24,499 bases of DNA from Flavobacterium sp. (GTDB lineage Bacteria; Bacteroidota; Bacteroidia; Flavobacteriales; Flavobacteriaceae), in the NCBI GenBank assembly GCA_030151565.1, contig JASLDM010000008.1, positions 1-24,499 on the forward strand, in the 5' to 3' direction. The position numbers and the translations under genes were made by a program. Shown here piece by piece: positions 1 through 7,664 of the stretch (positions are counted from its first letter, which is position 1; every line of letters starts with the position of its first letter). Under the pieces are notes generated by a model. The model saw nothing but the letters and a program-made list of their open reading frames with translations, did no database searches and had not been told where the DNA came from.

Positions 1-1
1 T

Positions 2-3000
2 CTAACGCATACTTTTACAAACCTACAAGGGAATACAAATTATAAAGTTTATGTTAGAGCTAATTGTGGAAATGACGATTTAAGTGCTTGGACAGAGTCT
101 GCCAATTTCAAAACATTAATTTCTACACTATCTCCTTGGCAGGAAAATTTCATAACAACAACTACACCACAAGGATGGAATAAAACAGGTTGGAATATTG
201 GTACTGCACTGAGTTTAAATGCAGATGCTGAAGGAAATTATTTACACAAAAATCTATATATTTCATCAAGTACGGGTACTTTTTCAACAGTATTTATAGG
301 TCCAATTTTACAAAACGACAAACTCTCTTTCGTTTATAAAATTGCAAATTATAGCATTCCTTATGCAAGTCCAGGAGCGGGATCAGGAAACTTCAAAATT
401 GAAATTTCGACAGATTTTGGTAATACTTACACACCATTTACTACAGTAAATAACAATACCATAAATACTTGGCAGCCTTTAGAGTTTGATCTAGAAAACT
501 ACGTTGGTGAAACAATTCAACTAAAAATCACAGCAACAAGAACGTCTGGGAATTATAATTTAGGTTTTGATAAGTTTAAAATATCTAGACCATGTTCTGT
601 AATTACAAGTTTTGCAGCAACTAGTATTGCGGCAACTGGAGCAACTATTAGCGTAAATAGTGAAGCTACTCAGTTTGACTTTGAATACGGACCTACAGGT
701 TTTACACAAGGACAAGGGACAGTTGTTAGTGGAGAAACTCCATTTCAATTGACGGGTTTAACCCCAGAAACTAGTTATGATCTATATGTACGTTCAAACT
801 GTGCAAATATTGAATATAGTGCTTGGAGCGGACCTATAAACTTTACAACTGTAGCTTTACAACCACAAACAATAACTGTTGCAGATGTAACCAAAACATA
901 CGGAGATGAGCCATTTACCACAGGTACAGCAAGTAGTGAATTACCGCTTACGTATGTAGTAACAAATCAAAATGTTGCTAAGTTTGAAAATGGGCAACTC
1001 GTTATAGTTGGTGCTGGAACTACAGAGGTTAAAGCACAACAAGCAGGAAATATTTCATATAGTCCAGCACCAGAGAAAACGTTTACATTAACAGTAAATA
1101 AAGCTCCTTTAACAGTAAAACCTAAAGATGTTTCCAAAGTATTTGATGGAAATGCTTTTACACCTACAGAAATCATTGGAGAAGGATTTGTATATGATCA
1201 AACAATAGACGTATTAGGAGGTACTCCCGTTTTTTCTGGAAATGGTGTAGGTGCAATCAATATTGGTACATATACTTTATCAGTAACGGGTATTACAGCT
1301 ACGAACTACACGATTACTTATGGAAATGGACAATTAAACATTACTAAAAAACCAATTACAAATATAACTTTTGAAGGACAGACCTTGGTTTATGATGGTA
1401 CGCCAAAATCTATTTTTATTAGTGGTGATTTACCTGAAGGAGCTTCTGTAACTTATGAGAACAATGCGAAAACAGAAATAGGGGATTATACTGTTGTAGC
1501 TACAATTAACGGCGGTGCAAATTATGAGAATTTAGTCTTAGAAGCCGTTATGAGAATTAGAGCAGATATGTCTAATATCTCATTTTCAGATGCTACTTTC
1601 ACGTACGACGGAACTCTTAAATCACTTACACTTAGTGGTGTTTTACCAGAAGGAGCTTCTGTTACATATGAAAACAACGGACACACCAACGTAGGAACCT
1701 ACGAAGTGATTGCTAACATTGATGGAGGTGATGATTATGCGGATATGTCATTAACTGCTGAACTAAAAATTGAAAAAGCAAGTTTGGCAAACAGCATCAC
1801 TCTAGAAGATGCTACCCATATTTATGATGGAGAAGCTAAATCTCTTAGCCTAACTGGAAATATACCTAATGAAGCTTCAATCGTTTTCACTGGTAATAAC
1901 AAAACCAATGCAGGCGTTTATCCTGTAACTGTTTCTATTAATGCTGGTTCAAATTACGAAGTGTTAAACTTAGAAGCGACCTTAACAATTCAGAAAGCTC
2001 CAATCGGAAATATTACTTTTTCTGATTTAACTGTGGGATATGACGGAGGCACTAAATCATTACTTATTCAAGGTAATTTACCAGAAGGAGCTACTGTTGC
2101 TTATGAAGGAAACAATCAAGTAAACGTTGGAGTATACCCTATAATTGCGACAATTAATGGTGGTAACAATTATGAGTCTAGTGTATTAGAAGCTACGCTT
2201 ACTATTGAAAAAGGAACGATCGATTGGATTACTTTTGAAGATGTTACCTTTGGTTATGACGGGACTTTAAAAACCGTTTTACTTACGGGAACATTACCTG
2301 AAGGAGCAACTGTAATCTATACAAACAATACAGCAACTGAACTAGGTACTTATAATGCTACAGCAGCGATAAGCGGTGGTGCAAATTACAATGACTTAGT
2401 TTTAACAGCTCAATTAATCATTAAAAAAGGAATCATCAATGGAATTTACTTTCCAAATGGTACTTTTACTTATGATGGAACCAGTAAATCAATAGCTATT
2501 ACAGGTACTTTACCAGCAGGCACTTCGGTTACTTATCAAAATAACAATCAGATTAATGCTGGTTTATATCCAGTTATTGCTACAGTTCACGGTGGAACTA
2601 ACTATAATGATCTGAATTTAACAGCTAATTTAATCATCAATAAAATTCCAATTACAGGAATCACTTTTGAAGGAGCTACTTTTGATTATGACGGTACGCC
2701 GAAGTTCATTTACATCTCAGGAACACTTCCAGAAAATGCAAATGTAACGTATCAAAACAATGGTAAAACAAATGCAGGTACACACGAAGTTATAGCAAAT
2801 ATTCAAGGAGGTACAAACTATATAGGACAACAATTAAAGGCGAATATTAAAATCAACAAGTTAAATCAAGAGATTACTTTCGATGCCTTAGATGTTTTAA
2901 ACCTTCAAGAAGCAACTGACTTCCAACTAGAAGCAACAGCATCTTCTAATCTAGATGTTCGCTATACGTTTGAGTATACCACTCCAACACCAGCTGCAAA

Positions 3001-3898
3001 AGTTAGTGAAACAGGATTTGTAACTTTATATCACGTGGGAATCATTAGAATTACAGCACATCAAGCTGGAAATATTAATTATTTACCTGCTGCATCTGTA
3101 ACTAGAGAATTGGAAATTGAAAGTACAAATGCTACTATCGATGCTCTTTGGATTAATGGAACTTTATATAAAAATCCTAGTCAACAAATACACTATGTTA
3201 TCGAATGCGATCAAATGACCAATCAAGTAGTGTTTAAATTAGAAGCAGACTCTAATGTAACGCTAGATCCAGGAAAAGACTTTACGATGCAAGTGCAACA
3301 TCCTGGTACTTATAAACAAACCTTTACTGCAACTTCTGCAAATGGAAAGGTTAAAAAAGAGTATCACATAACTGTTGAAAAGCCATTTGATTTTGACAAA
3401 ATAGCAGTACAAAAATTCAACAATACACTGTTGATCAATAACAATCCAAAAACAAATGGAGGTTATAAATTTGTAAGCTATAAGTGGTTCAAAAATGATG
3501 AACTAATAGGAGAGAGTCAAGTCTATTCTGCTGGAAATAGTGCTACAGATTTACTAGATCCAAATGCAAAATACCACGCAGAAGTGACTACTGAAGAAGG
3601 TGAAGTATATCAAGTATGTCCAATCACTTTTGAAACTAAAGGTTCTTTTGCAATCCGTCTATTCCCAAGTCCTGCGCAACAGGGAGGAAAACTAACCTTG
3701 TATGTGAATAATCCAAACGGACAATTTGATGATACTGTTTTACAAGTATTTGATATGAAAGGACAAAAAGTATTCTCAAAAGAAGTACGCAAAGAGCAAA
3801 CCTCTTTTGAATTACCAGCAACCATTCAAAGAGGAGTATATATTGCAATTGTGAGAATCAATAACAAACAAGAAGCAATCAAATTTATTGTAGAGTAA
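2..3898 (+). CDS. Large secreted repeat protein with FnIII, jelly-roll and MBG domains and T9SS type A sorting tail (5' end cut off)
   Basis: The frame is open from base 2 to the stop at 3896-3898, giving 1298 visible residues; the true start lies upstream of the window. A TTG at 749 is internal. In order: end of an FnIII-like domain (to about 120), a jelly-roll-like stretch (about 131-585), a second FnIII-like domain (about 590-855), two MBG-type units (about 868-1346), seven homologous units (1355-2860), an Ig-like domain (about 2863-3120), a region with a KWFKNDE motif, and a C-terminal T9SS tail from about 3640 with the RLFPSP opening, VFDMKGQKV core and KFIVE end. By family knowledge such tails direct export across the outer membrane and surface attachment. 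I infer an adhesin or matrix-like surface protein; the ligand is unknown. The barrel gene starts 2 bp downstream, suggesting one transcript. Confidence 0.93.
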   Translation, partial: LTHTFTNLQGNTNYKVYVRANCGNDDLSAWTESANFKTLISTLSPWQENFITTTTPQGWNKTGWNIGTALSLNADAEGNYLHKNLYISSSTGTFSTVFIGPILQNDKLSFVYKIANYSIPYASPGAGSGNFKIEISTDFGNTYTPFTTVNNNTINTWQPLEFDLENYVGETIQLKITATRTSGNYNLGFDKFKISRPCSVITSFAATSIAATGATISVNSEATQFDFEYGPTGFTQGQGTVVSGETPFQLTGLTPETSYDLYVRSNCANIEYSAWSGPINFTTVALQPQTITVADVTKTYGDEPFTTGTASSELPLTYVVTNQNVAKFENGQLVIVGAGTTEVKAQQAGNISYSPAPEKTFTLTVNKAPLTVKPKDVSKVFDGNAFTPTEIIGEGFVYDQTIDVLGGTPVFSGNGVGAINIGTYTLSVTGITATNYTITYGNGQLNITKKPITNITFEGQTLVYDGTPKSIFISGDLPEGASVTYENNAKTEIGDYTVVATINGGANYENLVLEAVMRIRADMSNISFSDATFTYDGTLKSLTLSGVLPEGASVTYENNGHTNVGTYEVIANIDGGDDYADMSLTAELKIEKASLANSITLEDATHIYDGEAKSLSLTGNIPNEASIVFTGNNKTNAGVYPVTVSINAGSNYEVLNLEATLTIQKAPIGNITFSDLTVGYDGGTKSLLIQGNLPEGATVAYEGNNQVNVGVYPIIATINGGNNYESSVLEATLTIEKGTIDWITFEDVTFGYDGTLKTVLLTGTLPEGATVIYTNNTATELGTYNATAAISGGANYNDLVLTAQLIIKKGIINGIYFPNGTFTYDGTSKSIAITGTLPAGTSVTYQNNNQINAGLYPVIATVHGGTNYNDLNLTANLIINKIPITGITFEGATFDYDGTPKFIYISGTLPENANVTYQNNGKTNAGTHEVIANIQGGTNYIGQQLKANIKINKLNQEITFDALDVLNLQEATDFQLEATASSNLDVRYTFEYTTPTPAAKVSETGFVTLYHVGIIRITAHQAGNINYLPAASVTRELEIESTNATIDALWINGTLYKNPSQQIHYVIECDQMTNQVVFKLEADSNVTLDPGKDFTMQVQHPGTYKQTFTATSANGKVKKEYHITVEKPFDFDKIAVQKFNNTLLINNNPKTNGGYKFVSYKWFKNDELIGESQVYSAGNSATDLLDPNAKYHAEVTTEEGEVYQVCPITFETKGSFAIRLFPSPAQQGGKLTLYVNNPNGQFDDTVLQVFDMKGQKVFSKEVRKEQTSFELPATIQRGVYIAIVRINNKQEAIKFIVE
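1355..2860 (+). repeat. Seven tandem MBG-like protein repeats of 70-73 residues
   Basis: Units start near 1355, 1568, 1784, 2003, 2219, 2435 and 2651, with spacings of 213, 216, 219, 216, 216 and 216 bp. Each has the pattern I-T-F-x5-YDG-x-x-K-S near its start, then LPEGA(S/T)VTY, a run of Asn, and GG-x-NY near its end. The DNA is diverged between units, so the array looks old rather than freshly amplified, although the length is kept almost constant. The units probably form a rod of beta-sandwich domains. Confidence 0.9.
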
Positions 3899-3900
3899 TT

Positions 3901-4746
3901 ATGACTAAATCAAACATTAAAATACTAGTACTAGCTGTATGGGGACTCTTAGGTTCCCATACAGTTCAAGCACAAGAATTGAATGTTGGAGTTTCTGGAG
4001 GCTTAGCCGGAATGAAGTTTCAAGATTCAAAACTTACAAAAGGAAATGAAATAAACTTTTCTGTAGGTTACGCTTTCAAAATTCATGAAAACTGGGGATT
4101 TGAAATTGGAGGTGAAGTAGGGAGATATAGTATTCAAATAAACAATACAAAACTTTCTGACGCCTATCAAGCAATAGACACCGAGAATCACAATTTTGAA
4201 TTCAGATATAATTATCAAGACCATTCAGAAAAGATATCGGGATATCACTATGGAATTCCTTTTAAAGTGTTCTATGAAAGTGCTGAAATCAATGATAGAA
4301 ATACCCGAATCTATGCTTCGGCAGGCTTTAAATACACGATGTATGCAAAAGCAGATTCAGACCTTACCATTACCGATTTAACGACCAGTGGTTACTATCC
4401 ACAATGGGATGCTGAATTACACGGTCCCGATGGCACTGGATTTGGATCGTTGGGCAACTTTAGCGAATCACAAACTTTAAAGATTAAGGATAGTTTTTCT
4501 TTACTTGGCGAAGTAGGAGTCAAACAATATTTAGCCAATGGAAATGCAGTGTATATTGGATTCTATGGTAATATAGATCTTGCAGGAGCAGATCAAGAAA
4601 AGGCTAGAACTATCGATTACAACAAATCTTATGGTAACCAACCACTTCAAATAAATAGTGTGTTAGGCAATGAAAAAGATGGGGATTCTTATAAACTGAG
4701 AATGTTCAACGTAGGATTGCGTATTAAATATGCTTTTTCACTCTAA
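3901..4746 (+). CDS. Outer membrane beta-barrel protein
   Basis: This 281-residue protein has a signal peptide (residues 1 to about 24, ending VQAQ). The rest shows alternating short beta-strand patterns rich in Gly and aromatic residues and ends in KYAFSL, typical of a barrel whose last strand ends in a hydrophobic or aromatic residue. It starts 2 bp after the stop of the T9SS repeat protein, so the two are almost certainly co-transcribed, and a hairpin terminator follows at 4773. I do not see the usual features of the PorP/SprF family that often accompanies T9SS adhesins. A role as outer-membrane partner or anchor for the upstream protein is inference from position only. It could equally be an ordinary small porin-like protein. 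Confidence 0.82.
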   Translation: MTKSNIKILVLAVWGLLGSHTVQAQELNVGVSGGLAGMKFQDSKLTKGNEINFSVGYAFKIHENWGFEIGGEVGRYSIQINNTKLSDAYQAIDTENHNFEFRYNYQDHSEKISGYHYGIPFKVFYESAEINDRNTRIYASAGFKYTMYAKADSDLTITDLTTSGYYPQWDAELHGPDGTGFGSLGNFSESQTLKIKDSFSLLGEVGVKQYLANGNAVYIGFYGNIDLAGADQEKARTIDYNKSYGNQPLQINSVLGNEKDGDSYKLRMFNVGLRIKYAFSL

Positions 4747-4772
4747 TCATTCAGAAGGTTAATCCTAAAATA

Positions 4773-4818
4773 AAACGCTTGTATCAGATGAAAGTCTTTT
4801 ACAAGCGTTTGTTTTTTG
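4773..4818 (+). terminator. Rho-independent terminator after the barrel gene
   Basis: An 11-bp perfect stem (4773-4783 with 4800-4810), a 16-nt loop and a following T run at 4812-4817. It closes the adhesin/barrel transcript just before the tag promoter. Confidence 0.85.
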
Positions 4819-4820
4819 AT

Positions 4821-4828
4821 TATTTTTG
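4821..4828 (+). promoter_or_regulatory. Bacteroidota -7 promoter element for tag
   Basis: TATTTTTG matches TAnnTTTG and ends 18 nt before the chosen ATG. No good -33 TTTG is seen at the usual distance (TTTT at 4797-4800). The element abuts the T run of the preceding terminator. Confidence 0.55.
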
Positions 4829-4846
4829 AACTTAAATATACAACCA

Positions 4847-5401
4847 ATGACCTACTGTGAATTTGCCGCAAGCTTAAATGATGACACCGATAATCCTAAC
4901 AAGAATTACCACGATTGTGAATATGGTTTTCCTATTGAAGATGATAATGCCTTATTTAGACGATTAATTTTAGAAATTAATCAAGCTGGATTAAGCTGGA
5001 CAACTATTCTTAAAAAAAAGAGCAATTTTGAAAAAGCTTACGACGGCTTTAATATCAGTAAAATTGCTAACTATACTGAATCAGATCGTGAAAGGCTTCT
5101 TGCAGATGCTGGTATTATTAGAAACAAACTAAAAGTCAATGCGGCAATTTATAATGCAAACCGTATTTTAGAACTCCAAGATGAGTTTGGTAGTTTTAAA
5201 AATTGGCTCGATAGCTATCTCTCTAACAACAAAGAAGAATGGGTAACTTTATTCAAGAAGAACTTTAAGTTTGTAGGAGGAGAAATCGTCAACGAATTCT
5301 TAATGAGTATCGGAATGTTACCTGGTGCGCATCAACCTTCTTGTTCCATATACAAAAAGGTTCTCAAAGAAAAACCTCAATGGATTCTTAAAGAAAGTTA
5401 A
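4847..5401 (+). CDS. tag: DNA-3-methyladenine glycosylase I
   Basis: A 184-residue protein of the Tag family, which excises 3-methyladenine from alkylated DNA as the first step of base excision repair. Family landmarks visible: YHDCEYG near residue 21, QAGLSW, LKK, DAGIIRNK and FKFVGG. The zinc ligands known for E. coli Tag (Cys4, His17 and a C-terminal His-x3-Cys) have counterparts at Cys4, His22, His162 and Cys166. The ATG at 4847 is preferred to an upstream in-frame TTG at 4826 because it puts the cysteine at position 4 as in the family, and because the TTG lies inside the promoter element. The gene has its own promoter and may be co-transcribed with the two genes that follow after 33 bp. 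Confidence 0.95.
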   Translation: MTYCEFAASLNDDTDNPNKNYHDCEYGFPIEDDNALFRRLILEINQAGLSWTTILKKKSNFEKAYDGFNISKIANYTESDRERLLADAGIIRNKLKVNAAIYNANRILELQDEFGSFKNWLDSYLSNNKEEWVTLFKKNFKFVGGEIVNEFLMSIGMLPGAHQPSCSIYKKVLKEKPQWILKES

Positions 5402-5434
5402 AATTATTGTATTATTGTACTTCATTAGATTTTT

Positions 5435-5626
5435 ATGAAAAAAGTTTATTTAGTGGCTTTGATTCCACTTCTTATAGCTGTAGTTTTCTTTGCTGTTTCA
5501 AAGGCTTTTGAATTACTCAGACAGCCCTCAGATTATGAGGTTTTCTATGGCGTATTAGTATTGTGTATTATATTTTTCATTATTATAAAATTCGGAGTTT
5601 ATGTCAGAAAAAATTGGAACAAATAA
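5435..5626 (+). CDS. Small two-helix membrane protein, unknown function
   Basis: A 63-residue protein with two hydrophobic helices (about residues 4-24 and 36-54), a short charged loop (RQPSDYE) between them, and a basic C-terminus (RKNWNK). I do not recognise the family. Its end overlaps the start of the SPFH gene by 26 bp in another frame, which argues for translational coupling and for this being a real gene rather than chance. A role beside the SPFH protein in the same membrane is inference from the overlap. Confidence 0.7.
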   Translation: MKKVYLVALIPLLIAVVFFAVSKAFELLRQPSDYEVFYGVLVLCIIFFIIIKFGVYVRKNWNK

Positions 5627-6413
5627 ATCGGTAATAAGAGGGATTTTAGGTGGTCTACTTCTAGTTCTATTAGGAGTAGGTGTTAGCTCTTGTACAGAAC
5701 GAATTGATGCAGGTTATGAAGGAATTTTAGTTAAACTATACGGATCTGAAAAAGGGGTACAAGATGTAAGCTTAGTAACGGGACGTGTTTGGTACAACCC
5801 ATTTACCGAAAGTGTTTATGAGTTCCCAACCTATGTACAAACAATTAATTACGATTCTTTTACGGTTAATGCAAAAGATGGATCAGTATTCACTGTTGAC
5901 CCAACATTGTCTTTTAAAGTTAAAGATGGTCATAGTCCTGTTATATTCAAAAAATATCGCAAAGATATTAGAGAAATCACTGAAACCACGCTTTACAATT
6001 ACATCAAAGACGCTTTCAGAATCGAATTCAACAAATACACTACTGACAGTATCATTAGTAATCGAGAAAAGTTTGAAAACTCCATTCAAGACAATATGGG
6101 CGCTTTGTTAGATAAAGAAGGTTTTCAATTAGAGCAAATGACTAGTGGTATTAGTTATCCAGAAACAATTACCAAAGCGATCAACGAAAAAAATGCAGCT
6201 GTTCAACAAGCTATGCGTGTAGAAAACGAATTAAAAATCGCAGAAGCACAAGCTCGTAAGCTCATCGTTCAAGCTGAAGCAGAGGCTAAAGCTAATGAAT
6301 TGCGAAAATTATCTTTAAACAATCTCTTAATTCAACAACAATTTATTGAAAAATGGGACGGTAAAACGCCTATATATGGCAATGCACCAGCCTTTTTTAA
6401 GAATGTAAATTAG
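5601..6413 (+). CDS. SPFH/Band 7 (prohibitin-type) membrane protein
   Basis: A 270-residue protein: hydrophobic segment at residues 11-30, an SPFH domain (about 35-200, containing GYEGILVKLYG, NPFTESVYEFPTYVQT and NAKDGSVFTVDP) and an Ala/Glu/Lys-rich coiled-coil arm (about 195-245, EAQARKLIVQAEAEAKANEL), ending KWDGKTPIYGNAPAFF. SPFH proteins form large ring-shaped membrane scaffolds that often act with membrane proteases; no protease gene is adjacent here. The hydrophobic segment ends in VSSC (Cys31), so it could be lipid-modified as a lipoprotein rather than held by a transmembrane helix. It overlaps the upstream 63-residue membrane protein gene, and a terminator follows. Confidence 0.92.
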   Translation: MSEKIGTNKSVIRGILGGLLLVLLGVGVSSCTERIDAGYEGILVKLYGSEKGVQDVSLVTGRVWYNPFTESVYEFPTYVQTINYDSFTVNAKDGSVFTVDPTLSFKVKDGHSPVIFKKYRKDIREITETTLYNYIKDAFRIEFNKYTTDSIISNREKFENSIQDNMGALLDKEGFQLEQMTSGISYPETITKAINEKNAAVQQAMRVENELKIAEAQARKLIVQAEAEAKANELRKLSLNNLLIQQQFIEKWDGKTPIYGNAPAFFKNVN

Positions 6414-6435
6414 GGAATGATTGGCATTAAAAATT

Positions 6436-6468
6436 AACGCAGACAATTGAACTTGTCTGCGTTTTTTG
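6436..6468 (+). terminator. Rho-independent terminator after the SPFH gene
   Basis: An 11-bp perfect stem (6436-6446 with 6453-6463), a 6-nt loop and a T run (6462-6467). The right arm lies where the -33 region of the next promoter would sit. Confidence 0.9.
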
Positions 6469-6478
6469 ATTAATATTG

Positions 6479-6486
6479 TATCTTTG
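6479..6486 (+). promoter_or_regulatory. Bacteroidota -7 promoter element for the HipA-like/Trk operon
   Basis: TATCTTTG matches TAnnTTTG and lies 27 nt before the ATG at 6514. A weak -33 candidate (TCTG, 6456-6459) sits exactly 19 nt upstream. It is the only clear promoter before the run that continues to 11001. A Shine-Dalgarno-like AAAAGGA precedes the ATG, which is uncommon elsewhere in the window. Confidence 0.6.
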
Positions 6487-6513
6487 TTTTAAATTTAAAA
6501 GGACCTCATAGAT

Positions 6514-7302
6514 ATGGAATTAGCACTTCGTACAGTTCAAGTCACGCGTTATGTTATGCCACTACGCGAAGGAGGATCATTGCCTGCTTTAGCCGATGCT
6601 GATGATGGTTTTCAATATGTTCTTAAATTCAAAGGAGCAGGACATGGTGTAAAAGCTTTAATAGCCGAATTAATTGGAGGAGAACTCGCAAGAGCCTTAG
6701 GCTTAGCAGTTCCTGAATTGGTTTACGCTACCTTGGATAAAGCTTTCGGACAAACTGAAGCTGATGAAGAAATCCAAGACCTATTGAAATTCAGTCAGGG
6801 TCTAAACCTAGCACTGCACTTTCTCTCTGGAGCCTTAACTTATGACCCAGCTGCTGCTCCTGTAGACGGCCTATTAGCATCCAAAGTAGTTTGGTTGGAC
6901 GCGTTTATTACAAATGTAGATCGTACTTTTAGAAACACCAACTTATTAATCTGGCATAAAGAACTGTGGCTTATTGACCACGGTGCTGCTTTATATTTCC
7001 ACCATTCTTTTACCAATTGGGAGCAAAGCGCTAAAACGCCGTTCGCACTGATCAAAGATCACGTACTTCTGCCTTTCGCAGATCAATTAGAAGAAGTTAA
7101 TGAAGATTTTAAAAAGCGCCTCACACCTGAAATCATAACAAGCATTGTAGCGTTAATTCCTGAAGAATGGCTACATTGGGAAGGTTTTGACTTTACCCCT
7201 GAAGAGATTAAAGCGGTATATGTATCATTTTTGACTACACGCTTAAATCATGCTGATATTTTTATTCAAGAAGCTAAAAATGCTCGTCATGAAAGTTTAT
7301 GA
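6514..7302 (+). CDS. HipA-like kinase family protein
   Basis: A 262-residue protein resembling the short HipA-like kinases (Pfam HipA_2 type) that lack the N-terminal lobe of E. coli HipA. Visible kinase-like features are a YVLKFKG segment (candidate nucleotide-binding Lys38), a catalytic-loop-like ITNVDRTFRNTN (Asp136, Asn141, Asn143) and a metal-binding IDHG (Asp155). HipA itself phosphorylates glutamyl-tRNA synthetase in toxin-antitoxin systems, but here there is no HipB-type DNA-binding antitoxin; the partner is a DUF3037 protein whose start overlaps the end of this gene by 14 bp. The substrate is unknown. K+ transport genes follow on the same strand almost without gaps. Confidence 0.85.
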   Translation: MELALRTVQVTRYVMPLREGGSLPALADADDGFQYVLKFKGAGHGVKALIAELIGGELARALGLAVPELVYATLDKAFGQTEADEEIQDLLKFSQGLNLALHFLSGALTYDPAAAPVDGLLASKVVWLDAFITNVDRTFRNTNLLIWHKELWLIDHGAALYFHHSFTNWEQSAKTPFALIKDHVLLPFADQLEEVNEDFKKRLTPEIITSIVALIPEEWLHWEGFDFTPEEIKAVYVSFLTTRLNHADIFIQEAKNARHESL

Positions 7303-7663
7303 GTATTCGTTAATTCGCTTCGTACCTAGGGTTGAGCGTGAAGAATTCATCAATGTAGGATTGATTCTTTTTTCTAAACAAGGGAAATTCATTAAAGCAC
7401 AGTTTCATATTGATGCTCCTAAATTGGCATTATTCAAAACCGAAATAGATTTTGAAGAATTGTCAAAACATATCGCTTCTTTTGAACGCATTGCGCACGG
7501 AACCGCTAATTCTGGACCAATTGGTCAAATGTCTTTAGAGGAGCGCTTTAGATGGCTCACTGCAGTCAAAAGTTCTTGTATACAAGCTTCGCGTCCTCAT
7601 CCGGGGATGACTTCCGACTTAGAAGTAGTGTTTAAACAACTTTTTGAGGATTTAGTTTTATAA
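7289..7663 (+). CDS. DUF3037 family protein
   Basis: A 124-residue protein with the DUF3037 hallmark opening (YEYSLIRFVPRVEREEFINVG) followed by VGLILFSKQGKFIKAQF. The ATG at 7289 is chosen because the family starts directly at this block; in-frame ATGs at 7250 and 7280 would add unrelated residues inside the HipA-like gene. The start overlaps the kinase end by 14 bp and the stop is 1 bp before the TrkH start. DUF3037 genes are known to sit beside HipA-like kinase genes. The function is unknown; a partner, regulator or substrate of the kinase is inference. Confidence 0.86.
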   Translation: MKVYEYSLIRFVPRVEREEFINVGLILFSKQGKFIKAQFHIDAPKLALFKTEIDFEELSKHIASFERIAHGTANSGPIGQMSLEERFRWLTAVKSSCIQASRPHPGMTSDLEVVFKQLFEDLVL

Positions 7664-7664
7664 T

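Noticed and set aside
3610..3848. Two overlapping minus-strand ORFs inside the T9SS tail region
   Set aside because: Shadow frames of a clearly coding plus-strand region.
749..3898. Separate gene starting at TTG 749
   Set aside because: The same frame is open without a stop back to base 2 and the upstream translation continues the same FnIII domain, so 749 is internal.
7250..7288. Upstream start for the DUF3037 gene
   Set aside because: The added residues lie inside the HipA-like gene and are unlike the family N-terminus, which begins at MKVYEY.
6514..7663. Classical HipBA toxin-antitoxin module
   Set aside because: No HipB-type helix-turn-helix gene is adjacent; the partner is DUF3037 and the kinase lacks the N-terminal lobe of HipA.
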